DNA of 64,000 bases from Acuticoccus sediminis (GCF_003258595.1 NZ_QHHQ01000002.1:558001-622000); one strand, 5' to 3'; counted from the first letter of the stretch, positions 18,069 through 28,984 are shown. The notes: generated from the sequence alone by a model not told the origin. Numbers and translations are program-made.

Positions 18069-19114
<1,046 letters not shown>

Positions 19115-19118
<4 letters not shown>

Positions 19119-20131
19119 GGCGTCGCCTCCAGAGGGGATGTCGCCGGGCCACCGCCCGCCGGCGGCGCGTCGGCATGGAGCCAGCAGGCGACGCGGGTGC
19201 CGCCCGCCTCCATCAGGGGCGGAGTCTCGGCGCATCGCGGCATGGCATGGGCGCAGCGGGGCGCGAAGGTGCAGCCCCTGACGGCCGCGCCGCCCCGCGG
19301 GATCGACCCCGGAACGGCGCTCAGGGTGTCCGCCCGGGCGGCGATGCGGGGGACGGAGGCCATCAGTCCCTGCGAGTAGGGGTGGAGCGGCCGGCGGAAG
19401 AAGGTATCCGCATCCGCGACCTCGGCGATCCGGCCGGCGTACATGACGGCCACGCGGTCGGCCATCTCCGCCACCACGCCGAGATTGTGGGTGACGAGGA
19501 TCACCGCCATCCCGGTCTCGTCGCGCAGACGGCGCAGCAGGGTGAGGACCTGCGCCTGGATCGTCACGTCGAGCGCCGTCGTGGGTTCATCGGCGATGAG
19601 GAGCTTCGGCCGGCAGGCGATCGCCTGGGCGATCATCGCGCGCTGGCACATTCCGCCGGAGATCTGGTTCGGGTAGGCGTCGAAGCGGCGCTCGGCGTCG
19701 GGCATGCCGACCTCGCGCAGAAGCTCGATGGCGGCCGCCTTCGCCGCCCGCCGCGAGAGGCCGCGGTGGAACCGCAGCGCCTCGGCGATCTGGAAGCCGA
19801 TGGTGAAGACCGGATTGAGGCTGGCCATCGGCTCCTGGAAGATCATCGAGATCTGATCGCCGCGCAGGGCCCGCAGCTCCGCCGGGCTCATGGCCGTGAC
19901 GTCGCGCCCTTCGAAGACGATCCGCCCCCCGACGGTGCGTCCCGGCGGCTCGCGCACCAGACGCAGGATCGAGCGGGACAGGACGCTCTTGCCCGATCCC
20001 GATTCGCCGACGACCGCGAGAACCTCGCCTCGTCTGAGGGTGAGCGAGACGTCCTCGACGGCACGCACGGTGCGCTCGCCCTCGCCGAAGTGGACGGTGA
20101 GGTTCTCGACCGAAAGCAAAGGCTCGCTCAT
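19115..20131 (-). CDS. oligopeptide/dipeptide-type ABC transporter ATP-binding protein (DppD/OppD class)
   Basis: 338 residues. Walker A GESGSGKSV, signature ISGGMCQRAMIAQAIACRPKLLIADEPTTALDV, H-loop VTHNLGVVAEMADRVAVMYAGRIAE and C-terminal GCTFAPRCAHAMPRC. The ATGA overlaps on both sides show tight coupling with dppC- and dppF-like genes. Substrate of the system is not given by the ATPase. Confidence 0.94.
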
Positions 20132-20985
20132 GTCGGATCTCCGGCCCGGCGCATGCGGGGGTCGAGGACGTCGCGCAGCCCGTCGCCGAGGAGGTTCACG
20201 CCGAGAACCGCGAAGGCGAGGCCGACGGCGGGGAAGATGGTCTGCGTCGGGGCGATCATCAGCGTGGCGCGTCCCTCGGCGAGGAGGTTGCCCCAGGACG
20301 GCGCGGGCGGCGGGACACCGACGCCGAGGAAGCCGAGCGCGGCTTCCGCGACCATCGCGTAGGCGAACACCACCGTCGCCTGCACCATGACCGGGGCGAG
20401 GATGTTGGGCAGCACGTGGCGCGTCAGGATGCGCAGGTCCGACACCCCGCAGGAACGTGCCGCCTCCACGTACTCGCGCCGCGATTCGGCGAGCGCCGGC
20501 GCCCGCGCCACGCGCAGCACCCGCGGCATGTAGACCACCGAAAGTGTGATGATGACGTTGGTCATCGAGGCGCCGAAGGTCGCCACGATGCCGAGCGCGA
20601 GGAGGATCGACGGGAACGCCATCAGCGTGTCGGCGATGCGGCTGATGACGGTGTCGACGATCCCGCGATAGTAGCCGGCAAGGAGCCCGAGCGCGGTGCC
20701 GACCACGAGGCAGACCACCGACACGATCGCGCAGATCGACAGCGACAGGCGCGCGCCGTAGGCGAAGCGGGCGAAGAGGTCCCGCCCGAGCTTGTCCGCC
20801 CCGAACGGGTGCTGCCAGGAGACCGGCGCGTTGCGCAGGAGCGGGTTGATGCGCAGCGGGTCGCCGAACGGCAGCACCGGAGCGAGCAGGGCGATCAGCA
20901 CGACGATGCCGAGCATCGCGCCGCCGAACAGGATCAGGCCGTTCACCCTGGCGGGGAAGACGGCAGGCACTCTTAGAACACTCAT
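20128..20985 (-). CDS. Dpp/Opp-type ABC transporter permease (DppC class)
   Basis: 285 residues from ATG at 20985. An N-terminal span is followed by the conserved HPFGADKLGRDLFARFAYGARLSL segment of DppC/OppC and a five-span core with the EAA loop EAARSCGVSDLRILTRHVLPNI. It is a channel subunit paired with the DppB-like protein. It overlaps neighbours on both sides by four bases. Confidence 0.94.
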   Translation of the reverse strand: MSVLRVPAVFPARVNGLILFGGAMLGIVVLIALLAPVLPFGDPLRINPLLRNAPVSWQHPFGADKLGRDLFARFAYGARLSLSICAIVSVVCLVVGTALGLLAGYYRGIVDTVISRIADTLMAFPSILLALGIVATFGASMTNVIITLSVVYMPRVLRVARAPALAESRREYVEAARSCGVSDLRILTRHVLPNILAPVMVQATVVFAYAMVAEAALGFLGVGVPPPAPSWGNLLAEGRATLMIAPTQTIFPAVGLAFAVLGVNLLGDGLRDVLDPRMRRAGDPT

Positions 20986-21926
20986 TTGTAGCGGATCCGC
21001 GGATCGAGCAAGGCGTAGGTCAGGTCGACCACCAGGTTGATGCCGATGTAGATCGTCACCGACGCCAGCAGGCAGCCCTGGATGACGGGATAGTCGCGCG
21101 CGTCGATGGCGCCGATCATCAGTCCGCCGATGCCGGGGATGGCGAAGATGGACTCGATGACCACCGCCCCCCGGAAGACCGAGCCGAGGTTGATGCCGAC
21201 CACCGTCACGACCGGGATCAGCGCCGCCTTGAGGACGTGAAGGCCGACGACGCGGGTCTCCGTCAGCCCCTTGGCCCGTGCCGACAGCACGAACTCCTGG
21301 CCGAGATTCTCGATCATCGACGCGCGGGTCATGCGCGCGGTGACGGCCGTCATCAGGTACCCGAGCGCGAACGCCGGCATGATGAGGTGCATCGCCCACT
21401 GCGCGGGATCTGTCCCGAAGTCGACGTAGCCGACCGAGGGCAGGAGGCCGAGATTGACGGTGAAGACGATCACCAGCAGCAGGCCGACGACGAAGTCCGG
21501 CACCGAAAGGCCGAGGAGGCTCGCCACCATCGCCGCCCGGTCGGCGGGCCGGTTCTGCTTCACGCCGGCGAGGATGCCGAGGGGGACGCCCATCAGGATG
21601 GAGAAGGCGAGGGCCAGCACCGCGAGGCCCGCCGTGCGGGGCAGCCGTTCCAGGATCATGTCCGAGACCGGCATGTTCCAGTTGATGGAGGTGCCGAGAT
21701 CGCCGGTGGCGGCCTTGGCGAGCCAGCGGACGTACTGCACCGGAAGCGGGTCGTTGAGGCCCATCTCCTGGCGGGCCTGCTCGAGCTCGGCCGGCGTCGC
21801 GTAGCTGCCGAGGATCTGGCTCGCCGGGTCGCCGGGGGCGAGGTGCGACATCAGGAAGACCAGCATGCTGGCGAGCAGCAGGGTCGGCAGCGCGCCGATG
21901 AGGCGGCGGATCGTATAACGCAACAT
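20982..21926 (-). CDS. Dpp/Opp-type ABC transporter permease (DppB class)
   Basis: 314 residues from ATG at 21926, chosen over an upstream ATG at 21992 because MLRYTIRRLIGALPTLL is the family N-terminus. SHLAPGDPASQILGSYATPAELEQARQEMGLNDPLPVQYVRWL is the typical DppB periplasmic loop, and SARAKGLTETRVVGLHVLKAALIPVVTV the EAA loop. It starts 156 bases after the XRE-cupin gene. Confidence 0.94.
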   Translation of the reverse strand: MLRYTIRRLIGALPTLLLASMLVFLMSHLAPGDPASQILGSYATPAELEQARQEMGLNDPLPVQYVRWLAKAATGDLGTSINWNMPVSDMILERLPRTAGLAVLALAFSILMGVPLGILAGVKQNRPADRAAMVASLLGLSVPDFVVGLLLVIVFTVNLGLLPSVGYVDFGTDPAQWAMHLIMPAFALGYLMTAVTARMTRASMIENLGQEFVLSARAKGLTETRVVGLHVLKAALIPVVTVVGINLGSVFRGAVVIESIFAIPGIGGLMIGAIDARDYPVIQGCLLASVTIYIGINLVVDLTYALLDPRIRYK

Positions 21927-22082
21927 GGACCGCCTCCTAGCGCCGGCGAGAGGCGGGGCGGCCGCGCCGGTCGGGCACGGGACGGACGGCACGCCCGCAC
22001 CGGCCGGTCGCCGGAAGAGGGCTTGCTGTTCGTGGCGAGGGATGGCGGCGGTCGGGGCCGCGCCGGCAAGGCGCCGCGGCGA

Positions 22083-22691
22083 TCAGATCGCGTCGCGCGA
22101 GGCCTCCGGCGCAGTCACCCACAGCACGCGGGCCGGCTCGCTCGACACGTTGCGCAGGCGATGCTCGTCGTTGGCGTCGAAGCAGAAGCCGTCGCCGCTC
22201 TTCAGCCGCGCGCTGGTGCCATCGACCTCCAGCACGACCTCCCCGTCCAGCACCACGCCAGCCTTCTCGCCCGGATAGCGGTAGGTCTCCTCCCCGGTCC
22301 CGCCGCCGGGCGGGATGGCGAGGACGAAGATGGACAGCTTGGCCGACCCCGTCGGCGTGACGAGCTCCTTGACCATCCGCCTGGGGCCGAGGTCGCGCAC
22401 CGTCCGGTCCGAACCGCGGCGGATGAAGTGCGGCTGCGGCGCCGTCTCCTCCTCCTCGGCGCCGAAGAACGCGGCGATCCCGATCCCGAGCGCCTGCCGC
22501 ACCTTGGTCAGCGTGCGCATCGACGGGCTGGCCCGCTCGCGTTCGATCTGGCTGAGGGTGCCGGGCGAGATGTCCGCCGCGCGCGCGAGCTCGTTCAGCG
22601 ACATTCCGCGCTCCTGCCGAAGGAGGCGAATGCGTGCACCAATCCCGTCGCTGTCCTCCGCGGCGTCGACCGCCTCGTCCTGGGTCGTCAT
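22083..22691 (-). CDS. XRE-family regulator with C-terminal cupin sensor domain
   Basis: 202 residues. The N-terminal XRE helix-turn-helix (IRLLRQERGMSLNELARAADISPGTLSQIERERASPSMRTL) is joined to a cupin barrel (YRYPGEKAGVVLDGEVVLEVDG; CFDANDEHRLRNVS). Members of this type, such as PuuR, bind a small-molecule or amine-pathway ligand in the cupin. It lies inside the Dpp operon between the lyase and permease genes, so it probably senses the imported compound or a product and controls this operon and the divergent oxidase/hydratase genes. Confidence 0.93.
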   Translation of the reverse strand: MTTQDEAVDAAEDSDGIGARIRLLRQERGMSLNELARAADISPGTLSQIERERASPSMRTLTKVRQALGIGIAAFFGAEEEETAPQPHFIRRGSDRTVRDLGPRRMVKELVTPTGSAKLSIFVLAIPPGGGTGEETYRYPGEKAGVVLDGEVVLEVDGTSARLKSGDGFCFDANDEHRLRNVSSEPARVLWVTAPEASRDAI

Positions 22692-22787
22692 CGCGGAGTG
22701 TCTCTCCTCGCTTCGGCGATGGCGTCGTTACGCCGTTGCGTCGTCTCACGGTGCGCAGCGGCGCGCACGAGTCTGGAATCAAATGGC

Positions 22788-23687
22788 TCAAAATGCCACC
22801 CGCTTCGTTTCGGGCGTGCCGTGGGCCGCCTCGAACTCGGCGATCTCCGGCAGCCCGATGATTTCGTTGTATTCGCGGAAGGTCGCCATCGTCAGCGGCG
22901 GGTCGGCGTGGGTGCCGGCGTCGCGCAGATGCGCCAGGATGGCGCGGATCGCCGGTATCGCGGCGAACACCGTCTGCCCGGGGTAGACCGCGAGGCGGTA
23001 GCCCATCTCGGCGAGGAGCGCGCGCGGGACCGTCGGCGTCTTGCCGCTGGCCGAGGCGTTGTACTGGAGCGGACAGTCGAAGCGCCGGCCGATGGCGGCG
23101 AGCTCCTCGAGGCTGCGCGGCGCCTCCACGAAGATGACGTCGGCGCCCGCCTCCCGGTACGCCTCGGCGCGGTCGAGGGCCGCCTCGAAGCCTTCGATCG
23201 CGATGGCGTCCGTCCGGGCGATGACGACGAGGTCCGGATCCCGCCGCGAATCGACCGCCGCCTTGACCTTGGCGACCATCTCCTCGACCGGGATCACCGT
23301 CTTGCCGGCGAGGTGGCCGCAGCGCTTGGGCCACCCCTGATCCTCCATCTGCAGCGCGGCGACGCCGGCGCGCTCGTAGTCGTGCACCGTGCGGCGCACG
23401 TTGACCGGCCCGCCATAACCGGTGTCGGCGTCGGCGATCACCGGCAGCCCGCCGGACGCGTCGACGATGCGCGCCGCGTTGTCGGCCATCTCGCTCATGG
23501 TGAGCAGGCCGACGTCGGCCATGCCGAGGCGGACGGCGCTCGAGGAATCGCCGCTCATGTAGACCGTCTCGAAGCCCGCCTCGGCGACGAGGCGGGCGGC
23601 CAGCGCGTCGGCGACCCCGGGTGCGGGAAGCGCCTCGGGCCGCGCGAGGAGGGCCCGGAGCCTCGCTCCGGGCGTCGGGTCGCTCAT
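22788..23687 (-). CDS. isocitrate lyase/PEP mutase superfamily C-C lyase
   Basis: 299 residues. Asp86 and Asp88 in VIADADTGYG bind Mg, and the catalytic loop KRCGHLAGK (Cys123) is intact; that Cys loop separates lyases (methylisocitrate, 2,3-dimethylmalate lyases, some oxaloacetate decarboxylases) from phosphonate mutases. It probably splits a substituted malate- or isocitrate-like acid to pyruvate or a similar 2-oxo acid plus a carboxylate. The ATG overlaps the binding-protein stop, so it is translated with the importer. LeuC/LeuD-like hydratase genes lie just across the divergent promoter. Confidence 0.9.
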   Translation of the reverse strand: MSDPTPGARLRALLARPEALPAPGVADALAARLVAEAGFETVYMSGDSSSAVRLGMADVGLLTMSEMADNAARIVDASGGLPVIADADTGYGGPVNVRRTVHDYERAGVAALQMEDQGWPKRCGHLAGKTVIPVEEMVAKVKAAVDSRRDPDLVVIARTDAIAIEGFEAALDRAEAYREAGADVIFVEAPRSLEELAAIGRRFDCPLQYNASASGKTPTVPRALLAEMGYRLAVYPGQTVFAAIPAIRAILAHLRDAGTHADPPLTMATFREYNEIIGLPEIAEFEAAHGTPETKRVAF

Positions 23688-25276
23688 TTCTCCACCGTCA
23701 CGTTCCAGAAGCGCGGCAGCCCGAGCGCGTTCGGCTTGTAGCCCTTCACCGCGTTGGAGATGCCGTTGAGGAAGGAGACGTTGAAGAGGACGATCGCCGG
23801 CACGTCGTCCATGACGATGCCCTGCGCCTGCGCATACAGCTTGACGCGCTCCGCGTGATCCATGGACGCGCGCGCCTTCTCGACGATCGCGTCGTAGTCC
23901 GGGTTGTCGTAGGCGTTGACGGCGACCGACGAGTGCAGGCGGCGGAAGAACACCTGGTCGGGGTCCATGCGGCCGGAGATCGACGTCATGCCGAAGTTGT
24001 AGGTCGGCTCGCTGGCGTAGACGATCGACATGACGCCGGCCGAATCCACCGGGTGCACTTCGAGGTCGATGCCGACCTCGCCCAGCATCTGCTGGATGAC
24101 GAGCGCGGCGTTCAGCGAATACTCGGTCGAGTTGGAGACGTGGATCGTCAGCGTCTCGCCGTCGTAGGCGGTCTTGGCGAGCAGCGACTTCGCCAGCTCG
24201 GGATCATAGGCGTGCCGCGCGTCCATCGGCGCGGAGTACCAGGCGCGCAGCTCCGGGTGGAGGAAGGCGTTGTTGACCGAGCCGTGGCCGGCGACGGACG
24301 CCTGCATCAGCGTCTCGTAGTCGAGCGCGGCGGCGATGGCGCGGCGGAAGTTGAGGTCGTCCGACGGGGCGGTCGTGACGCCGAGCCAGAGGACGAGCGA
24401 TTCGAAGCCCGGCTCCTCGATCGGCTTGGCCCTGGACGAGCCGGCGAGGCGCTCGAAGTCGTTGAGGGCGAGGAGGAGGGCGAAGTCGAGCTCGCCGGTC
24501 TCGAGCGCGGTGGCGCGGGCCGAGGAATCCGGCACGACGCGGAACTCGATCTCGTCGACCATCGCCTGGCGCTTGCCGCCGAGGCCGGTCGGGCCGTCGA
24601 AGCTGTCGTCGACCGAATAGTCGGCGAACTTCTTCAGCGCGAGGAGCCGGCCGGGCTGGTAGTCGACCCACTCGAACGGACCGGTGCCGATCGGCTTCAT
24701 GATGGTGCCGTTGGCGTCGAGGTCCTTCGGCATGATGTAGCCGCCGAAGGGGCCGGCGAGCGCCGCCGGGAGGCTCGGCGAGGCCTCCTTGAGGACGATC
24801 TCGGCGGTCAGCGGGTCGATGACGTTGACGACCTCGATGCCGGAGTAGCTGCCCTTGCTGGGGGAGACCTCGCGCAGGCCCTCGACGGACCACTTCACGT
24901 CCCCGGCGTCGAGGGTCTTGCCGTTATGGAAGAGGACGTTCTCGCGCAGGTGGAAGACGTAGCGCTTGCCGCCGTCCTCGACGTCCCACGACTTCGCGAG
25001 CTGCGGGATGACCTCGTAGTCCTCGTCGAAGGTGACGAGGTTCTCGACCACGTGCTTCATGACCATGTGGGTGACCATGGCGCGGGACATCTGCGCGTCG
25101 GGAATCGGCAGGTCCTGATGGACGCCGACGAGGAGGCGGGTGCCGCCGGCCTGGGCGAAGCTGTAGCGGGCGGGCAGGACCACCGCTGTCGCCGCGAGCG
25201 CCGCGGCGCCCTTGAGGACATCGCGCCGGCGGATCCGGGCGGCAGGCGACAGGCGTTCGTCAAACCGATCGGCCAT
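23684..25276 (-). CDS. Dpp/Opp-type ABC transporter substrate-binding protein, Tat-exported
   Basis: 530 residues. RIRRRDVLKGAAALAATAVVLPARYSFAQAG is a twin-arginine signal, so the protein is probably exported folded. The mature part is family 5 (peptide/nickel) binding protein: YEVIPQLAKSWDVEDGGKRYVFHLRENVLFHNGKTLDAGDVKWSVE, then a long two-lobe body ending in RFWNVTVEK. Besides peptides, this family imports opines, sugars and other solutes. First gene of the leftward operon. Confidence 0.94.
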   Translation of the reverse strand: MADRFDERLSPAARIRRRDVLKGAAALAATAVVLPARYSFAQAGGTRLLVGVHQDLPIPDAQMSRAMVTHMVMKHVVENLVTFDEDYEVIPQLAKSWDVEDGGKRYVFHLRENVLFHNGKTLDAGDVKWSVEGLREVSPSKGSYSGIEVVNVIDPLTAEIVLKEASPSLPAALAGPFGGYIMPKDLDANGTIMKPIGTGPFEWVDYQPGRLLALKKFADYSVDDSFDGPTGLGGKRQAMVDEIEFRVVPDSSARATALETGELDFALLLALNDFERLAGSSRAKPIEEPGFESLVLWLGVTTAPSDDLNFRRAIAAALDYETLMQASVAGHGSVNNAFLHPELRAWYSAPMDARHAYDPELAKSLLAKTAYDGETLTIHVSNSTEYSLNAALVIQQMLGEVGIDLEVHPVDSAGVMSIVYASEPTYNFGMTSISGRMDPDQVFFRRLHSSVAVNAYDNPDYDAIVEKARASMDHAERVKLYAQAQGIVMDDVPAIVLFNVSFLNGISNAVKGYKPNALGLPRFWNVTVEK

Positions 25277-25491
25277 AAGACACTCCGTTGGATATTAGCT
25301 GACCCTATCAGGGCGCTTGGGAGACGGAACGGCCTTAGTTTCCGCCGAAATCCTCGCGAATTCAGGCGCTTAAGGTCGAAACCAATTCGTTGTCGGTGTA
25401 TTGCAAACCGTACGGAAGCATACGATAAAACAAACAGTTCGAGGTCAAGACGCAATTTTGGCCTTGCTCAAAACTTACGCAGGAGACCCCG
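25277..25491. promoter_or_regulatory. divergent promoter region between importer operon and oxidase-leuCD operon
   Basis: This 215-base spacer is AT-richer than its surroundings, especially 25370-25460, and separates two divergent operons. CAGGAGA at 25481-25487 is the ribosome site of the rightward oxidase gene. I see no perfect long inverted repeat, so the XRE-cupin operator cannot be named. Confidence 0.5.
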
Positions 25492-26907
25492 ATGTCGGTC
25501 ATTCCAGCGCCCGCGACCCGGTCCTGGTGGCTAGAAGATGCACTCGCCCGTGAGGGCGGAGCCGCCGTGGCCGCGCCCCCGCTCGACGGGACGGCGACGG
25601 TCGACGTCGCCATCGTCGGAGGCGGCTTCACCGGCCTCTGGACGGCGCTCATCCTCAAGGAACGGCAGCCGAACCTGACGGTCGCGGTGATCGAGCGGGA
25701 CATCTGCGGCGCCGGCGCCAGCGGCAAGAATGGTGGAAACGTGGGTGGATACTGGCGCGCTCTGACGCGCGTGTCGGCCGCGCTGGGCGACGAGGCGGCC
25801 CTTGCGCTCGCCCGCCTCGGCACCCGGGCGCAGGACCGCCTCCGAACCTTCGCGGCCGCGCGCGAGGCGCTCTGGTGGCGCGAGGGCGGCGCCCTCGTCG
25901 TCGCCACCACGGCGCGGCAGGAGGCGAGCCTTGCCACCGCGCTCGACACGATGAAGCGCCTCGGCGTTCCGGAGGCCGGACGCAGCATGACGCGGGACGG
26001 CGCGCTGGCGCTGTGCCGTATTCCAAACGCCCGTGCCGGCATACATTATTCCGAAGGCGCCACGGTGAATCCGGCCCGGCTCGCCCGCGCACTGCGTCGG
26101 GCGGCCCTCGACGCCGGCGTGCGGCTCTTCGAGGGGACGCCCATGACGGGCCTCTCGGCAGGCGCGCCCAACACCGTCGCCACGCCGACGGGGACGCTGA
26201 AGGCCGGGCACGTCATCCTCGCCACCAACACCGAACTCGCCCGCCACCCGCTGGCGGCGGCGCATCTGTCGGTCTTTTCCAGCTACGCTGTGATGACCGC
26301 TCCCGCGCCGGACACGCTGGCGCGGATCTGGCCGAGCGAGGCCAGCGCGGGCGACGCTGCGATGTTCCTGCATTATTTCCGCAAGACGCCGGACGGGCGC
26401 GTCCTGATGGGGAGCGGCTCCGGCCCCGTGGCGGCGGGCGCCAACCCGGCGGCCAGCTCCAATACGAGCGACCGCGCCAGCGCCGAACGCGCCGCGGCCG
26501 GTCTCGCGAGCCTCTTGCCCGACTTCGCCGTCCCCATCGTCGCGTCCTGGGGCGGCGGCATCGACGTGGCGTCCGACCAGCTTCCCTTCGTGCGCACGGT
26601 GCCGGGCCAGCAGATCCACATCGCCGCCGGCTTCTCCGGCCACGGCGTCAATCCGACGGCGATGGCCGGGGAGACGCTTGCCTCGACCATCCTCGGCGCG
26701 AACGACGAATGGACACGCTCTCCCTTCGTCACGCGCCGCCTGCCGACGCTTCCCCCGGAGCCGTTCCGCACCGTGGGCGGTCGCGCGGTGCGGTGGGGCA
26801 TCATGACCTGCGAGGCCGCCGAGCGCGCGAACCGGACGCCGCCGGCCGCGGCGCGCGTCCTCGCCGCGCTGCCACGCCAGCTCGGCATGCGGGTGGGAGT
26901 GCGATGA
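25492..26907 (+). CDS. FAD-dependent amine/amino acid oxidoreductase (DAO family)
   Basis: 471 residues. VDVAIVGGGFTGLWTALILKERQPNLTVAVIERD is the N-terminal Rossmann dinucleotide fold, and GAGASGKNGGNVGGYW the following GxxxGxNxG segment seen in PuuB-like gamma-glutamylputrescine oxidases and N-methyl amino acid oxidases. The C-terminal WGGGIDVASDQLPFVRTVPGQ and AAGFSGHGVNPTAMAGE close the FAD site. It probably oxidises a secondary amine or amino acid with O2. It is first in a three-gene operon and overlaps the leuC-like gene by ATGA, so amine removal may precede the hydratase step. Confidence 0.9.
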   Translation: MSVIPAPATRSWWLEDALAREGGAAVAAPPLDGTATVDVAIVGGGFTGLWTALILKERQPNLTVAVIERDICGAGASGKNGGNVGGYWRALTRVSAALGDEAALALARLGTRAQDRLRTFAAAREALWWREGGALVVATTARQEASLATALDTMKRLGVPEAGRSMTRDGALALCRIPNARAGIHYSEGATVNPARLARALRRAALDAGVRLFEGTPMTGLSAGAPNTVATPTGTLKAGHVILATNTELARHPLAAAHLSVFSSYAVMTAPAPDTLARIWPSEASAGDAAMFLHYFRKTPDGRVLMGSGSGPVAAGANPAASSNTSDRASAERAAAGLASLLPDFAVPIVASWGGGIDVASDQLPFVRTVPGQQIHIAAGFSGHGVNPTAMAGETLASTILGANDEWTRSPFVTRRLPTLPPEPFRTVGGRAVRWGIMTCEAAERANRTPPAAARVLAALPRQLGMRVGVR

Positions 26908-28349
26908 GCATGCAGCCCCCCGCCGTGGCGGCGCCTCCGCAGCCCGCGACAATGTTCCGGAAAATCTGGGACGCACACACCGTGGCGGTCGACGACGACG
27001 GGTCGGCGCTCATCTACATCGACCGCCACTATCTCCAGGACGGCTCGCTGTCGAAGTTCACGATGATCGAGGACCGCGGGCTCACCGTGCGGCGTCCCGA
27101 TCTGACGTTCGCCGTGCATGACCACTACGCGCCGACCCTCGGGGGCCGGCTCGCCGACGTCGCCGATCCGAACGCGCGCGCCATGCTGGAGGGGCTCACC
27201 GCGGCCGCCCGGCGGTACGGCATCGAGATCTTCCCCCTCGGCGACCGGCGGCAGGGGATCATCCACGTGGTCGGGCCGGAACTCGGGATCACCCTGCCGG
27301 GCACCACCGTCGTGTCGAGCGATTCCCACACCACCACCCACGGCGGTCTCGGCGCCTTCGCCATCGGCGCGGGGGCGAGCGAGTGCGCGGGCGTGCTCGC
27401 CACCCAGTGCCTGTGGGTCGCGCGTCCGAAGACGATGCGCATCACCGTCGACGGGGCGCTCTCCGCCGGCGTCACCGCCAAGGACATGTCGCTCGCGATC
27501 CTCGCGCGGGTCGGAGCCGGGGGCGCGGTCGGGCATGCGGTGGAGTTCGCCGGCAGCGCGGTCGCGGGCCTCGGCGTCTCGGGGCGGCTGACCCTGTGCA
27601 ACATGGCGGTGGAGTGCGGCGCGCGCACCGGCATGGTCGCGCCGGACGACGCCATCTACACCTACCTTGAAGGCCGTCCCTACGCCCCCGCCGGGGCGGC
27701 GTTCGACCGCGCCGTCGCCCGGTGGCGCACCCTCCCCAGCGACGACGGGGCCGTGTTCGACCGGGAGGTCGCGCTGAACGCGGGCGACATCGGCCCGATG
27801 GTGACCTGGGGGATCAGTCCGCAGCACGCCCTCCCGGTCGCAGGACGCGTTCCGGACCCGGCCGAGGCGCGCGATGCGGCGGAGGCCGAGGCGTGGTCCA
27901 GGGCGCTGGCCTACATGGACCTCGCCCCGGGGACTCCGCTCGAGGGCCTGAAGATCGACCGCGTCTTCATCGGCTCATGCACCAACGCCCGGATCGAGGA
28001 CCTGCGCGAGGCGGCGGCCGTGGTGAAGGGGCGCAAGGCACGCGTGGAGGCGTGGGTGGTGCCCGGATCGACCGCGGTGGGCGAACAGGCCGAGGCGGAG
28101 GGCCTCGACCGCGTGTTCACCGATGCCGGGATGCAGTGGCGGCGGTCGAGCTGCTCCATGTGCGTCGCCCAGAACGGGGACCGGGCGGCATCGGGCGAGC
28201 GCTGCGTGTCGACCACCAACCGCAACTTCATCGGCAGGCAGGGCTCCGGCGTGCGGACCCACCTCGCGAGCCCGGCCCTCGCCGCGGCCGCCGCGGTCAC
28301 CGGAACGATCACCGACGTGCGCCGCCTGCTGACGGAGGGAGAGCGATGA
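26904..28349 (+). CDS. leuC: LeuC-like aconitase-superfamily hydratase, large subunit
   Basis: 481 residues. The 4Fe-4S ligands are present as Cys359 (SCTNARIED) and Cys417/Cys420 (CSMC), with SSDSHTTTHGGLGAFAIG and STTNRNFIGRQG as substrate loops. It forms an isopropylmalate-dehydratase-type enzyme with the downstream small subunit. No other leucine genes are here, and neighbours are an importer, an oxidase and an ICL-type lyase, so a catabolic paralogue acting on a maleate/citraconate/dimethylmaleate-like acid is at least as likely as leucine synthesis. MFRKIWDAHTV begins 22 residues in, so the N-terminus is slightly extended. Confidence 0.85.
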   Translation: MSMQPPAVAAPPQPATMFRKIWDAHTVAVDDDGSALIYIDRHYLQDGSLSKFTMIEDRGLTVRRPDLTFAVHDHYAPTLGGRLADVADPNARAMLEGLTAAARRYGIEIFPLGDRRQGIIHVVGPELGITLPGTTVVSSDSHTTTHGGLGAFAIGAGASECAGVLATQCLWVARPKTMRITVDGALSAGVTAKDMSLAILARVGAGGAVGHAVEFAGSAVAGLGVSGRLTLCNMAVECGARTGMVAPDDAIYTYLEGRPYAPAGAAFDRAVARWRTLPSDDGAVFDREVALNAGDIGPMVTWGISPQHALPVAGRVPDPAEARDAAEAEAWSRALAYMDLAPGTPLEGLKIDRVFIGSCTNARIEDLREAAAVVKGRKARVEAWVVPGSTAVGEQAEAEGLDRVFTDAGMQWRRSSCSMCVAQNGDRAASGERCVSTTNRNFIGRQGSGVRTHLASPALAAAAAVTGTITDVRRLLTEGER

Positions 28350-28984
28350 CACCGATCCGCCGCCTGACCGGGATCGCCGCGCCGCTACGGGGCGACAACG
28401 TCGACACCGACCAGATCTTCCCCGCTCGCTACATGAGCCGGCCGCGCAAGCCGGCCGGCTATGGCGACGTGCTGCTGCACGACCACCGCTTCGATCCCGC
28501 CGGACGGGAGAACCCGGATTTCGTCCTCAATCGCGACCCCTACCGGCGCGCGACGGTCCTCGTCGGCGGCGCGAACTTCGCGTGCGGTTCGGCGCGGGAG
28601 CAGGCGGTTCACGCGCTCCTCGACTACGGCATACGCGCCGTGCTGGCGGCGGATATGGGCGACATCTTCGCGTCCAGCGCGCTGGAAAACGGGCTGATCG
28701 CAGTCAGTGTGGGGGCAGAGGCGGGGGCGGCGATCCTCGCCCGCCTCGAGGACGAGCCGGGCCTCGAGATCGCCATCGACCTCGAGGCCCGCACGATCGA
28801 GGTGCCGGGCCTCCCGACGATCGGAATCGCGCTCTCGGGCCGCCGCCGCACCATGCTGATGGACGGCCTCGACCCCCTCCGCCAGCTCGCCGCGATGACC
28901 GACCGGATCGACGCCTTCGAGGCGCGGTTGCCGGCAGGCAGCGCGGCGGCTCCCGGGGCGCGCCCCGGGCCCGACGGCCGCTGA
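28346..28984 (+). CDS. leuD: LeuD-like aconitase-superfamily hydratase, small subunit
   Basis: 212 residues from ATG 28346, overlapping the large-subunit stop by ATGA. RGDNVDTDQIFPARYM and GGANFACGSAREQAVHALLDYGIRAVLA are the swivelling-domain motifs of the family. The C-terminal 20-25 residues, rich in Ala, Gly and Pro, look like an added tail. It completes the active site of the preceding subunit. See that entry for the case that this pair is catabolic. Confidence 0.88.
   Translation: MTPIRRLTGIAAPLRGDNVDTDQIFPARYMSRPRKPAGYGDVLLHDHRFDPAGRENPDFVLNRDPYRRATVLVGGANFACGSAREQAVHALLDYGIRAVLAADMGDIFASSALENGLIAVSVGAEAGAAILARLEDEPGLEIAIDLEARTIEVPGLPTIGIALSGRRRTMLMDGLDPLRQLAAMTDRIDAFEARLPAGSAAAPGARPGPDGR

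Noticed and set aside
28952-28969. 18-base GC palindrome near the end of leuD (CCCGGGGCG/CGCCCCGGG)
   Set aside because: It is inside the coding tail and pure G/C, expected by chance in such composition; no regulatory evidence.
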